DNA of 8,257 nt from CAZCRE01 sp964501075 (GTDB taxonomy: Archaea; Thermoproteota; Bathyarchaeia; Bathyarchaeales; Bathycorpusculaceae): NCBI GenBank assembly GCA_964501075.1, contig CAZCRE010000060.1, positions 1 to 8,257 of the forward strand, given 5' to 3'. Of the stretch, positions 1 to 5,764 are shown piece after piece. How positions within the stretch are numbered: position 1 is the first letter of the stretch; every line of letters begins with the position of its first letter. The position numbers and the translations under genes were made by a program. The notes under the pieces were generated by a model. That model did no database searches and had not been told where the DNA came from. It saw only the letters and a list, made by a program, of their open reading frames with translations.

Positions 1-110
1 TGTTCCGTCTCTAAATTCTTTGATTTCAGGTTAGTCACATATGTTGAGTATCTTGGATAGAATTGTATTGCCTTACGTTTAAGATTCATGTAGTGTCTAG
101 CTCCAACACT
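1..110 (-). pseudogene. int: shifted C-terminal part of the integrase with the likely catalytic Tyr
   Basis: Read one base back from the upstream frame, this stretch translates without a stop to the window edge. It begins S-V-G-A-R-H-Y-M-N-L-K-R-K-A, then has QFYPRY about five residues further on. This is the usual ending of archaeal integrases of this type. The Tyr in GARHYMNL lies 35 residues after the box II arginine once the frame is repaired, which suits the nucleophilic tyrosine. The protein end lies to the left of the window. The strong family-like sequence on both sides of the break says the frameshift is recent or a sequencing artefact. Confidence 0.8.
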
Positions 111-943
111 TTAGCTGTCCTGCCCTCAATGAAATCTGCAACACTCTCTGGTATGTTTAGCTGTTCTGAAGTCATCATGTCAAATACAAACTTTCTAAGA
201 TACTTGTAGCTAACAACATTAAATCTTCTTGTAGCTGAACCCATAATTTTCTTGTATGTAAGAGGCTTTTCACAATCTTTCAGAAGCTCCATTGTGTAGT
301 CTGTTAAGAATCCAAAATAAGCTAGCTTTGTGTTTCTGAAATACCCTAGAGCTACCACATGGAAGCCATTTTGCCTTTCAGATTCAGAACTGTCTGTTAC
401 TAGTGAATTGTACAGTCTAACGCCCTCGATAAGCCTAAGTCCTGAATCCAAAAGCAGGTTATAGAGAGCTAAGATTCTCTTGCCAGAATCTCTTTTCTGT
501 AATACTCTGAGAGAATCTATAATCTCTGTTTCACTTGGAATATTCAAGTCTACTCCAATGAACGTTCTGGGCAAGTTTTCTCTAAGAATGTCTAAGCATG
601 GTTTGCTTTCTAGTCCTTGACTTTGATAGAAGTTAAACAGATTCCTCAAACCATTGGTCAAATGCCTCTTTTGACTATTGTTCAAGCTGCCAAACATACT
701 TACGATATCCATAGGTCTATTGATAGGCTTGCTAAACTTCTCAAGATGTCTGATAAGCTGTTTTGCATAATTATCCCAGTCCAATCCTCTATTCCTTAAC
801 CACAACAGGAAATCATTCTTGACCTTCCAATAATCTATCCTAGACTTAAGATCCTCTGGCGAAGGCCTACGTGGGTTCGAATCCCACCCCTCGCATTCAG
901 CACGCTCTTCACGGATGCACTCTTGAGTCGCTCTGCAGAACAA
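86..943 (-). CDS. int: archaeal tyrosine integrase, int(C), frameshifted near its end
   Basis: This is a site-specific tyrosine recombinase that would insert and excise the element at a tRNA-Leu gene. An N-terminal DNA-binding region (about residues 30-130) is followed by a catalytic domain. R170 in SGLRLIE is the box I arginine, K206 is a likely beta-hairpin lysine, and K247-Y-L-R250 fits the KxxR form of box II. Residues 18-35 (EGWDSNPRRP...) are encoded by the antisense strand of the tRNA 3' end, as in many archaeal integrases. The reading frame stops at 86 after K278, before the catalytic tyrosine. One base is missing in the AAA codon at 110-112; re-reading one base back restores K-S-V-G-A-R-H-Y and an open frame to base 1. 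The first 17 residues come from DNA to the right of the attachment site, and the TTG start at 943 has no clear ribosome site, so the true start is uncertain. Either the gene is decayed or the base was lost in sequencing. Confidence 0.85.
   Translation of the reverse strand: MFCRATQECIREERAECEGWDSNPRRPSPEDLKSRIDYWKVKNDFLLWLRNRGLDWDNYAKQLIRHLEKFSKPINRPMDIVSMFGSLNNSQKRHLTNGLRNLFNFYQSQGLESKPCLDILRENLPRTFIGVDLNIPSETEIIDSLRVLQKRDSGKRILALYNLLLDSGLRLIEGVRLYNSLVTDSSESERQNGFHVVALGYFRNTKLAYFGFLTDYTMELLKDCEKPLTYKKIMGSATRRFNVVSYKYLRKFVFDMMTSEQLNIPESVADFIEGRTAKVLELDTT
843..895 (+). other. attR: 3' fragment of tRNA-Leu (UAA)
   Basis: The fragment holds the tRNA anticodon loop CTTAAGA (845-851, anticodon TAA) and the 3' anticodon stem strand TCCTC (852-856). 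A long class II variable arm follows (857-870). The T arm has stem GTGGG (871-875), loop TTCGAAT (876-882) and stem CCCAC (883-887). The 3' acceptor strand CCCTCGC (888-894) and discriminator A895 complete it. The long variable arm and anticodon identify tRNA-Leu. No CCA is encoded. The 5' stem strand that should pair with TCCTC is absent (CTAGA at 840-844 instead of GAGGA), and no D arm or 5' acceptor strand precedes it. It is therefore not a functional tRNA gene but the duplicated 3' end left at an integration boundary. The att core is at least 53 nt and may extend past 895. Confidence 0.85.
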
Positions 944-949
944 GACGCA

Positions 950-985
950 AGCGCGCTATTAACGGACAAGGCAGCGCCCTATTAA
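950..985. repeat. short imperfect direct repeat, 13 nt x 2
   Basis: AGCGCGCTATTAA (950-962) recurs as AGCGCCCTATTAA (973-985) with one mismatch and a 23-nt period. It lies between the attachment site and the next gene, and the second copy runs into a TATA-like AT stretch. It could be a regulator-binding pair, a trace of the integration junction, or chance. Confidence 0.35.
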
Positions 986-990
986 TAATA
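980..990 (+). promoter_or_regulatory. possible TATA box for the zinc-ribbon membrane gene
   Basis: TATTAATAATA is the most TATA-like stretch upstream of the small gene. It would place transcription start near 1010, about 15 nt before the preferred GTG start. The assignment rests on composition and spacing only. Confidence 0.35.
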
Positions 991-1024
991 GTTTCAGTTC
1001 TATGATATTTGCTGGTGGTTGCCT

Positions 1025-1336
1025 GTGATTACTTGTCCAAAATGTGGAAACAGGATTCCAGCAAGAAAGCTACTATTTCTAACGAGGTTTAATACAACCA
1101 TCACCTGTACAACGTGCGCCTCCAAGCTTCAATGGAAAAACAAGAGAACAGGTAGTCTTATTGGCGGCGTAGGAGGCGGGGTGGGAGGCGGATTCGGCAC
1201 ACTGCTTCTCATCAACTGGTCTCAGACAGGTAATGTCGTCTACTTGATCCTTTTCGCTGGACTCCTTGCTACCGTTTTTTTCGCGGCTTGGGTGGCAATG
1301 GTCAAATTCACAAGATTTGAACAAGTCACTGCGTGA
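1025..1336 (+). CDS. small zinc-ribbon protein with two membrane segments
   Basis: This protein of about 103 aa starts at GTG 1025, with GGTGG (1013-1017) 7 nt upstream. A TTG at 1019 is also in frame but only 1 nt from that site. Counting from the GTG, residues 4-7 form CPKC and residues 28-31 form CTTC. Together they make a four-cysteine zinc ribbon. A basic linker (KNKR) and a glycine-rich segment (GGVGGGVGGGFG) follow. Two hydrophobic stretches (about 45-64 and 70-93) should span the membrane, and the tail is short. I do not recognise a named family. The zinc ribbon is presumably cytoplasmic and could bind a partner protein or nucleic acid. HtpX lies 83 nt downstream on the same strand, so a link to membrane protein quality control is possible but not shown. 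Confidence 0.7.
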   Translation: MITCPKCGNRIPARKLLFLTRFNTTITCTTCASKLQWKNKRTGSLIGGVGGGVGGGFGTLLLINWSQTGNVVYLILFAGLLATVFFAAWVAMVKFTRFEQVTA

Positions 1337-1373
1337 TCAGAGCGCGCGTTATGGAAAAGCCGGATCTAGAAAA

Positions 1374-1380
1374 CTTTAAT
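1374..1380 (+). promoter_or_regulatory. possible TATA box for htpX
   Basis: CTTTAAT follows an A-rich stretch (GAAAA) that could serve as a BRE. It would place transcription start near 1402, leaving a leader of roughly 18 nt before the htpX ATG. A weak ribosome site (AGGGAT) lies just upstream of the ATG. Confidence 0.35.
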
Positions 1381-1419
1381 TCTTGCTGACATTCGTCATA
1401 TGCGTGCTGCAGGGATAAC

Positions 1420-2457
1420 ATGGCAAGGCTTGGACAGCTAAAACTCGCGATGGGAACCTCAATATTCCTAGTAGCCTTCATCTTTGCCGCATTCCTAGCA
1501 CTAATCATGTACATAGTCGATCTCAGCCTCATCTACGCGGTAATCGGCACGATCCTCTTCGTACTGCTCCAGTATCTCATCGGACCATCCATAGTCGCAG
1601 TCTCCTCACGCCTGCAATACTTGAAGCCAGGAGACAACCCGTGGCTTGAAACAACCGTGAAAGAGCTATCAGAAAAAAGCGGAATAAAAATGCCGAGACT
1701 GGCCATATCGCCAGACAACTCGCCCAATGCCTTCGTCTTTGGCAGAACCGCTAACAGCGCCACGTTAACAGTTCATGAAGGACTTCTAAAGAGCCTGAAG
1801 GAAGACGAAGTGAGAGGCGTCATAGGCCACGAACTAGGCCACATAAAACACAAGGACTACATCGTAATGACCCTGCTTTCAGCATTGCCACTACTAGCAT
1901 ACATCATAGCCAGAGGAACATGGCAAATCACATGGTTCGCCAGAGGATCATCAAGAGACAAAAACGAAGGCAGCATGAGAGCAGCCTTATTCGCTGTAGG
2001 AGCCATCTCTTACGCAGCTTACATAATCTCACTCCTGTTCGTCATGAGACTCAGCAGGCTTAGAGAGCATTATGCAGACGCGTATTCAGCTTATGTGACA
2101 GGCTCACCGAGAAACTTGGAAAGCGCTCTGACCAAGATCACTTATGGCCTTTCACTTTCCTCAAAACCTCCTTCCGGAGCCAGAGCCCTTTACATCGCCG
2201 ATCCAGCAATGGCAAAGCAAGAGATCGCAGAAATAGTGGAGAAAAAAGATGAGTACGACCTAGACCACAACGGAGTTCTGGACGAGCGTGAATTAGAGCT
2301 TGCGATGGAGAAAGAGGCCAAGTCCACATGGCACAAGATCAACACATGGTTTTCAACGCATCCCACAACCTTCAGGCGCATACTGCTACTGCGCGAAATA
2401 GAGGAAGAGATGCAAAGCGGAAAATACGCAAGCGACCGCATCTACGCCAAAGTTTAG
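1420..2457 (+). CDS. htpX: HtpX-like M48 membrane zinc metalloprotease with EF-hand-like loop
   Basis: This is a membrane-embedded zinc protease that in its family degrades misfolded membrane proteins. It has 345 aa, somewhat longer than a typical HtpX of about 290. Two hydrophobic segments (about 13-35 and 37-60) come first, followed by the protease domain. The zinc site is H137-E-L-G-H141, and the third ligand is E216 in REHYAD. Two further membrane segments lie at about 146-165 and 187-210. The conserved family end is seen in STHPTTFRR (312-320). Unusually, residues 280-291 form a textbook EF-hand loop (DLDHNGVLDERE), with D280, D282, N284, G285, D288 and E291 in the right places. It sits in a charged helical region between the protease core and the STHP motif. 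This suggests calcium binding or calcium-controlled activity, which is inferred. The preceding zinc-ribbon gene is 83 nt upstream, and the following gap to thyX is 222 nt, so htpX is probably its own unit. Confidence 0.92.
   Translation: MARLGQLKLAMGTSIFLVAFIFAAFLALIMYIVDLSLIYAVIGTILFVLLQYLIGPSIVAVSSRLQYLKPGDNPWLETTVKELSEKSGIKMPRLAISPDNSPNAFVFGRTANSATLTVHEGLLKSLKEDEVRGVIGHELGHIKHKDYIVMTLLSALPLLAYIIARGTWQITWFARGSSRDKNEGSMRAALFAVGAISYAAYIISLLFVMRLSRLREHYADAYSAYVTGSPRNLESALTKITYGLSLSSKPPSGARALYIADPAMAKQEIAEIVEKKDEYDLDHNGVLDERELELAMEKEAKSTWHKINTWFSTHPTTFRRILLLREIEEEMQSGKYASDRIYAKV
2257..2292 (+). other. EF-hand-like calcium loop within htpX
   Basis: These codons encode D-L-D-H-N-G-V-L-D-E-R-E. 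The loop has Asp at 1, 3 and 9, Asn at 5, Gly at 6, a hydrophobic residue at 8 and Glu at 12, exactly the canonical EF-hand pattern. Only one copy is seen. The flanks (an acidic, Lys-rich helix before and LELAMEKEA after) could form the E and F helices. Confidence 0.8.
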
Positions 2458-2679
2458 AAACATCGCAGACCGCCATTCAACGCGGGTTGCAGCGATCCGA
2501 TCATTTGTAAACGGCAGTGACGACTTGGCCTGAACCAATTTCACCAAAGCCAGCGCAGGCTAGTTCAAAGACTCATGAGGATCTCAAACTTGAAAGCAGG
2601 CAATTAGCTCAGCCAACAGAATTGCTGACAAAACAGATTTATTACATAACTGATAGAAGATGCAAGAGAGGCCCAAGAG
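2458..2679. other. 222-nt intergenic region, htpX to thyX
   Basis: I find no convincing gene here. A short open frame in it has no family-like sequence. A TATA-like element near its right end probably drives thyX. No clear T-tract terminator for htpX is seen on the plus strand. Confidence 0.5.
2638..2644 (+). promoter_or_regulatory. possible TATA box for thyX
   Basis: TTTATTA lies 36-42 nt before the TTG start of thyX and would set transcription start near 2665. It would also serve the two tightly spaced genes behind thyX. Confidence 0.4.
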
Positions 2680-3378
2680 TTGAAAGTCATACTTCTTCGC
2701 TACACAACAGACGCTGAAAAACTGTGCGGAACAGCCGCATTAACAACAACCAAAAGCGGAACACCATCAAAAATCCTCGAAAAAATAGATCAAGAAACGG
2801 CAAAGCAAATCATAAAACGCGTAACTGGCTACGGACACTGCTCAGTGATTGAACACGCATCATTCACCTTCAGCATCGAAGGAGCCTCCAGAGCCATGAC
2901 CCACCAACTTGTTAGACACCGCATCGCTTCATACACTCAACAGAGCCAACGCTACGTCGCATACAACACTCTTGAAAACTACGTCACACCACCAAGCATA
3001 GCAAAAAACGCACAAGCTAGAGAAGCCTTTGACAAAACGTTAGAGAAAATCTCCCAAACATACCAAGGACTTCTGAAAACTGGAATTGCAAAAGAAGATG
3101 CAAGATTCATTCTCCCAAACGCCGCGAAAACTAACATAATCGTTACAATGAACGCCCGGGAGTTACGCCACTTTTTCAATGTACGCTGCTGCGCAAGAGC
3201 TCAATGGGAAATGAGAGAAGCCGCAACTGAAATGCTCAAACAAGTGAAAAAGGCAACACCAGTACTGTTCGAGAACGCTGGTCCAACATGCGTGGAAAAA
3301 GGTTGCTGTTCTGAAGGGAAGATGAAACCACCCGAATGTGACATTGCAGAAATAAAGAAACTATTCCAAAATGCCTAG
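2680..3378 (+). CDS. thyX: flavin-dependent thymidylate synthase ThyX
   Basis: ThyX makes dTMP from dUMP using methylenetetrahydrofolate (or the archaeal equivalent) and NADPH, with FAD as cofactor. The 232-aa length is normal. The signature RHRxxSxxxxSxRY is intact at residues 79-92 (RHRIASYTQQSQRY). The N-terminal region GYGHCSVIEH (50-59) and the later NARELRHFFNVR (158-169), which includes conserved substrate- and flavin-site residues, also match the family. The C-terminus is cysteine-rich (C204, C209, C210, C220, plus C170 and C171). A similar Cys-bearing tail occurs in many archaeal ThyX proteins and may bind metal. The start is TTG at 2680, preceded by AGAGAGG (2665-2671) with an 8-nt spacer; the protein begins MKVILLRYT as expected. 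The next gene begins 32 nt after the stop, so the two are probably co-transcribed. Confidence 0.95.
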   Translation: MKVILLRYTTDAEKLCGTAALTTTKSGTPSKILEKIDQETAKQIIKRVTGYGHCSVIEHASFTFSIEGASRAMTHQLVRHRIASYTQQSQRYVAYNTLENYVTPPSIAKNAQAREAFDKTLEKISQTYQGLLKTGIAKEDARFILPNAAKTNIIVTMNARELRHFFNVRCCARAQWEMREAATEMLKQVKKATPVLFENAGPTCVEKGCCSEGKMKPPECDIAEIKKLFQNA

Positions 3379-3410
3379 GAAACAAACGTGTTTTAGGACA
3401 ATGTGGCCGG

Positions 3411-4280
3411 ATGAGCAGATACAAAGCCCTAGCAATCACCACGGAATACTGGAAACCAAAAGACAACCACATGCAAAAAATCATGGACAGCATTAAAGGA
3501 AAAATCGCCGACAAAGACTTCATCGTCATATCAGAAAAAGCCATTTCAACCGCACTAGGCCGCATCGTTGACGAGAGCAAAATTGAGCCCAGCACAAACG
3601 CGAGATTCATCGCAAGGTTTTGGATGCGAATCATGTGGGGCTATTTTTTCGGGTCACTATGCCACTTTCGAGAAGACATGATTCAAAGGCTCCGAGCATA
3701 TCCAATCGACCCTGGAAGCCGCCACAAGCAAGTTGCATTGGCGCACTATAACCTCTTGCAGGCGCTAATGTTCGGCTCAGAAGGCGGCATTGATGGAAGC
3801 AATTTGCCATATTCTTACGTGAGTTTGCCATTGAACGATTCTGACGAAGTCGCTCAAGCGATACGTAGGCATGTGCTGCAAAAACTCCGCAAGAAAGTTT
3901 ACGTTATGATCGCGGATACGGACAAAACATATTCATTCGGTAGTTATCATTTTACACCAAGACCGAAGCCGATCCGCGGGATTCATTCCTTCGGAGGAGT
4001 ATTTACCTACGTGTTCTGTCGAATGTTCAGACTCAGGAGGAGAGCGACTCCGACTGCGTTGGCGGGATGTAGAATGTCAATTGAGCAGGCATTAGAAATT
4101 GCTGATGTGGCAAACCACGTGAGAGGCTATGGAGCTGGAAAAACCGTGTGGGACATGGCTGACGAGTTCAAAACGCAATTAACAGACGTGACTTGGGAAA
4201 TGCTTCAGACAGTAAGACATAAACCCATAGTCATCGTTAGAAGAAAAAAGGTGAATGACCCAAATGGATCCATCGGTTGA
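3411..4280 (+). CDS. CofE-like (F420-0:gamma-glutamyl ligase superfamily) protein
   Basis: CofE adds glutamates to coenzyme F420-0 using GTP. This 289-aa protein has the same key segments. VISEKAISTALGRIVD (38-53) matches the CofE 'switch' strand, and GIDGSN (126-131) carries a likely metal-ligand Asp (D128). IADTDKTYSF (167-176) carries D169-T170, equivalent to the SDT motif. The sequence differs from true CofE after that point: the usual RPWR stretch is replaced by FTPRPKPIRGIHSFGG (181-196). A conserved-looking ending, RGYGAGKTVWDMA, lies at 238-250. I therefore call it a divergent paralog, probably an amide- or peptide-bond-forming ligase of unknown substrate. The start is ATG 3411, 32 nt after thyX, with only weak ribosome-site matches. 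Its end overlaps the next gene, so thyX, this gene and the acyl-CoA synthetase alpha gene form a likely operon. Confidence 0.7.
   Translation: MSRYKALAITTEYWKPKDNHMQKIMDSIKGKIADKDFIVISEKAISTALGRIVDESKIEPSTNARFIARFWMRIMWGYFFGSLCHFREDMIQRLRAYPIDPGSRHKQVALAHYNLLQALMFGSEGGIDGSNLPYSYVSLPLNDSDEVAQAIRRHVLQKLRKKVYVMIADTDKTYSFGSYHFTPRPKPIRGIHSFGGVFTYVFCRMFRLRRRATPTALAGCRMSIEQALEIADVANHVRGYGAGKTVWDMADEFKTQLTDVTWEMLQTVRHKPIVIVRRKKVNDPNGSIG
4250..4254 (+). promoter_or_regulatory. ribosome site deciding the acyl-CoA synthetase start
   Basis: GGTGA lies inside the end of the CofE-like gene. It abuts an ATG at 4255 (0 nt) but is 9 nt from the ATG at 4264. This favours 4264 as the real start and implies translational coupling with the upstream gene. 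Confidence 0.6.
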
Positions 4281-5760
4281 GCAGTTGTCAGCCTTTTTCA
4301 ATCCAAAATCAGTTGCCGTCGTGGGAGCCACGAAAAGGATAAACAAGGCAGGGCACGTGATTTTCAAGAACTTCGCCGAGAACAAGAGGCGCGGAGTGTT
4401 CAAAGGAGAAATCTACGCAGTCAATCCAAACGAGGAATCCATTCTTGGTACACCATGCTATCCTTCAATAACTCAGATTCCGGGAGAAGTAGAGCTTGTC
4501 GTGATTGTCGTTCCAGCAAAAATCGTGCCAGAAATCATGAAAGACGCAGCAGCAAAAAAAGTGAAAAACGTCGTTATAATCAGTTCTGGCTTCGGCGAAA
4601 TCGGAAACCATGACCTTGAAAATCAAGTCGTCACGATAGCCAAGAAAGCAGGCATCCGAATCCTCGGACCCAACTGCTTAGGAGTCTTCGACACCAAGAC
4701 AGGCGTAGACATGCTGTTTTTGCCAGAGACCAAAATCCTGACAACAGGAGACGAAGTCGTTGCGACGCCGCGTCCGACACCTGGAGACATCGCGATAGTC
4801 ACTCAAAGCGGCGCTTTCGGAGTCGCAGCCCTAGACTTCATGACAGGACGACAAATCGGAATAAGCAAATTCGTCAGTTTTGGCAATAAAGCCGACGTGA
4901 CTGAAACAGAAATATTGGACTATTTACTTTATGACAATAGCACCAAAGTCATATTGCTATACATTGAAGACATAAAATCTGGAAGAGATTTTCTCAGAGT
5001 AGCTAAGAGAGTCTCAAGAAAAAAACCCATTGTAGCTCTCAAATCGGGCAGAACAGAAGCAGGTGCAAGAGCGGCAGCTTCACACACAGGCGCCATTGCC
5101 GGCTCGGATAGGATATACGATGCCGTTTTCGCACAGACAGGTGTTTTTAGGGCAAAGGACACAGAAGAGTTTTTTGACGCTGCAAAAGCATTGTCCATGC
5201 AACCTCCTGCGGCTGGATTCAATGTGGGAGTAATCACTGACGCTGGTGGTCCGGGTATTATGGCCGTTGATGAATGCGAGTTGAAAGGGTTATCTGTCAA
5301 GCGTCTTTCAGACAAAACACTGCAGAAATTTGAGAAATTGAAGGAAGCAGGAAAACTTCCAAAGTTCGCGACAAACTTCAACCCTGTCGATATAACTGGT
5401 TCTGGAACCTCTGAAATGTTTGAATATGCAACAGAAATCGTTTTTCAAGATCCAGAAATCGATGGCATAGTGTTGCTTGGTCTTCATCACACGCCTGCGT
5501 TGCAGGAAGATTTCATTGATAGAGTGGCTAGGATTGCCAACAAATACGACAAGCCTATCGTAGCATGTGACATTGGCGAAACGGAAATGGCCTTGTACAC
5601 AAGATCGAGGTTTGACAAGCTGGACATCCCAGCCTATTCTACTCCAGAGGACGCGGCAAGAGCCATGAACGCTCTTGTGAGATACGGTGTATTTCTGAAG
5701 AAAGAGGGGCTCCTCAACGAATGCGTCCAGAACTGTCTTAGGGCCAGACAGAAAAGGTAG
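4264..5760 (+). CDS. acdA: ADP-forming acyl-CoA synthetase, alpha subunit
   Basis: The enzyme converts acyl-CoA (such as acetyl-CoA) plus ADP and phosphate into the acid, CoA and ATP. It is the main substrate-level ATP-forming step of acid production in many archaea. The protein is 498 aa from ATG 4264. A CoA-binding Rossmann domain comes first (VAVVGATKR at about 18-26, counting from this start). A central succinyl-CoA-ligase-like region follows with ILGPNCLG and VTQSGAFG. The phosphorylated histidine lies in ASHTGAIAG (His at about residue 274). Family-typical TDAGGPGIMAVDECE and NPVDITG are also present. Length and domain order fit an alpha subunit alone; no ATP-grasp (beta) domain is attached or encoded nearby in the window. 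The start overlaps the end of the CofE-like gene by 17 nt. The stop is 4 nt from the stop of the convergent ribK gene. The exact acyl substrate cannot be told. Confidence 0.92.
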   Translation: MDPSVEQLSAFFNPKSVAVVGATKRINKAGHVIFKNFAENKRRGVFKGEIYAVNPNEESILGTPCYPSITQIPGEVELVVIVVPAKIVPEIMKDAAAKKVKNVVIISSGFGEIGNHDLENQVVTIAKKAGIRILGPNCLGVFDTKTGVDMLFLPETKILTTGDEVVATPRPTPGDIAIVTQSGAFGVAALDFMTGRQIGISKFVSFGNKADVTETEILDYLLYDNSTKVILLYIEDIKSGRDFLRVAKRVSRKKPIVALKSGRTEAGARAAASHTGAIAGSDRIYDAVFAQTGVFRAKDTEEFFDAAKALSMQPPAAGFNVGVITDAGGPGIMAVDECELKGLSVKRLSDKTLQKFEKLKEAGKLPKFATNFNPVDITGSGTSEMFEYATEIVFQDPEIDGIVLLGLHHTPALQEDFIDRVARIANKYDKPIVACDIGETEMALYTRSRFDKLDIPAYSTPEDAARAMNALVRYGVFLKKEGLLNECVQNCLRARQKR

Positions 5761-5764
5761 CTTT

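Larger units (their letters stand above)
1..895. mobile_element. right end of an integrated element (SSV-type layout)
   Basis: Everything from the left edge to the end of the tRNA-Leu fragment at 895 reads as the terminal part of an element inserted into a tRNA-Leu gene. The visible content is one integrase gene, pointing leftward into the element. The tRNA fragment at its boundary has only the anticodon loop onward, so the tRNA 5' half is not here. In SSV-type archaeal integration the site lies inside int. One end then carries the intact tRNA with a short int(N), and the other carries int(C) beside a 3' tRNA copy. The second arrangement is what this end shows. By eye the stretch is more AT-rich than the genes to its right. 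Size, cargo and type of element (virus, plasmid or remnant) cannot be told, because the rest is outside the window. Confidence 0.72.

Noticed and set aside
108..114. Programmed minus-one frameshifting in the integrase
   Set aside because: The site (GCTAAAG) is not a standard slippery heptamer and I saw no stimulatory hairpin behind it; loss of one A in a run is simpler.
617..799. 60-codon plus-strand frame within the integrase
   Set aside because: It is antisense to the conserved integrase and has no ribosome site or recognisable feature.
2560..2640. tRNA-like words (TTAGCTCAGCC, and TTCAAAGA just before it), possibly a permuted tRNA
   Set aside because: The stems do not pair: no matching D stem, T stem or acceptor strands could be built in either normal or permuted order.
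2517..2717. 66-codon plus-strand frame between htpX and thyX
   Set aside because: Its sequence is low in structure-forming residues, it overlaps the thyX start in another frame, and it has no ribosome site.
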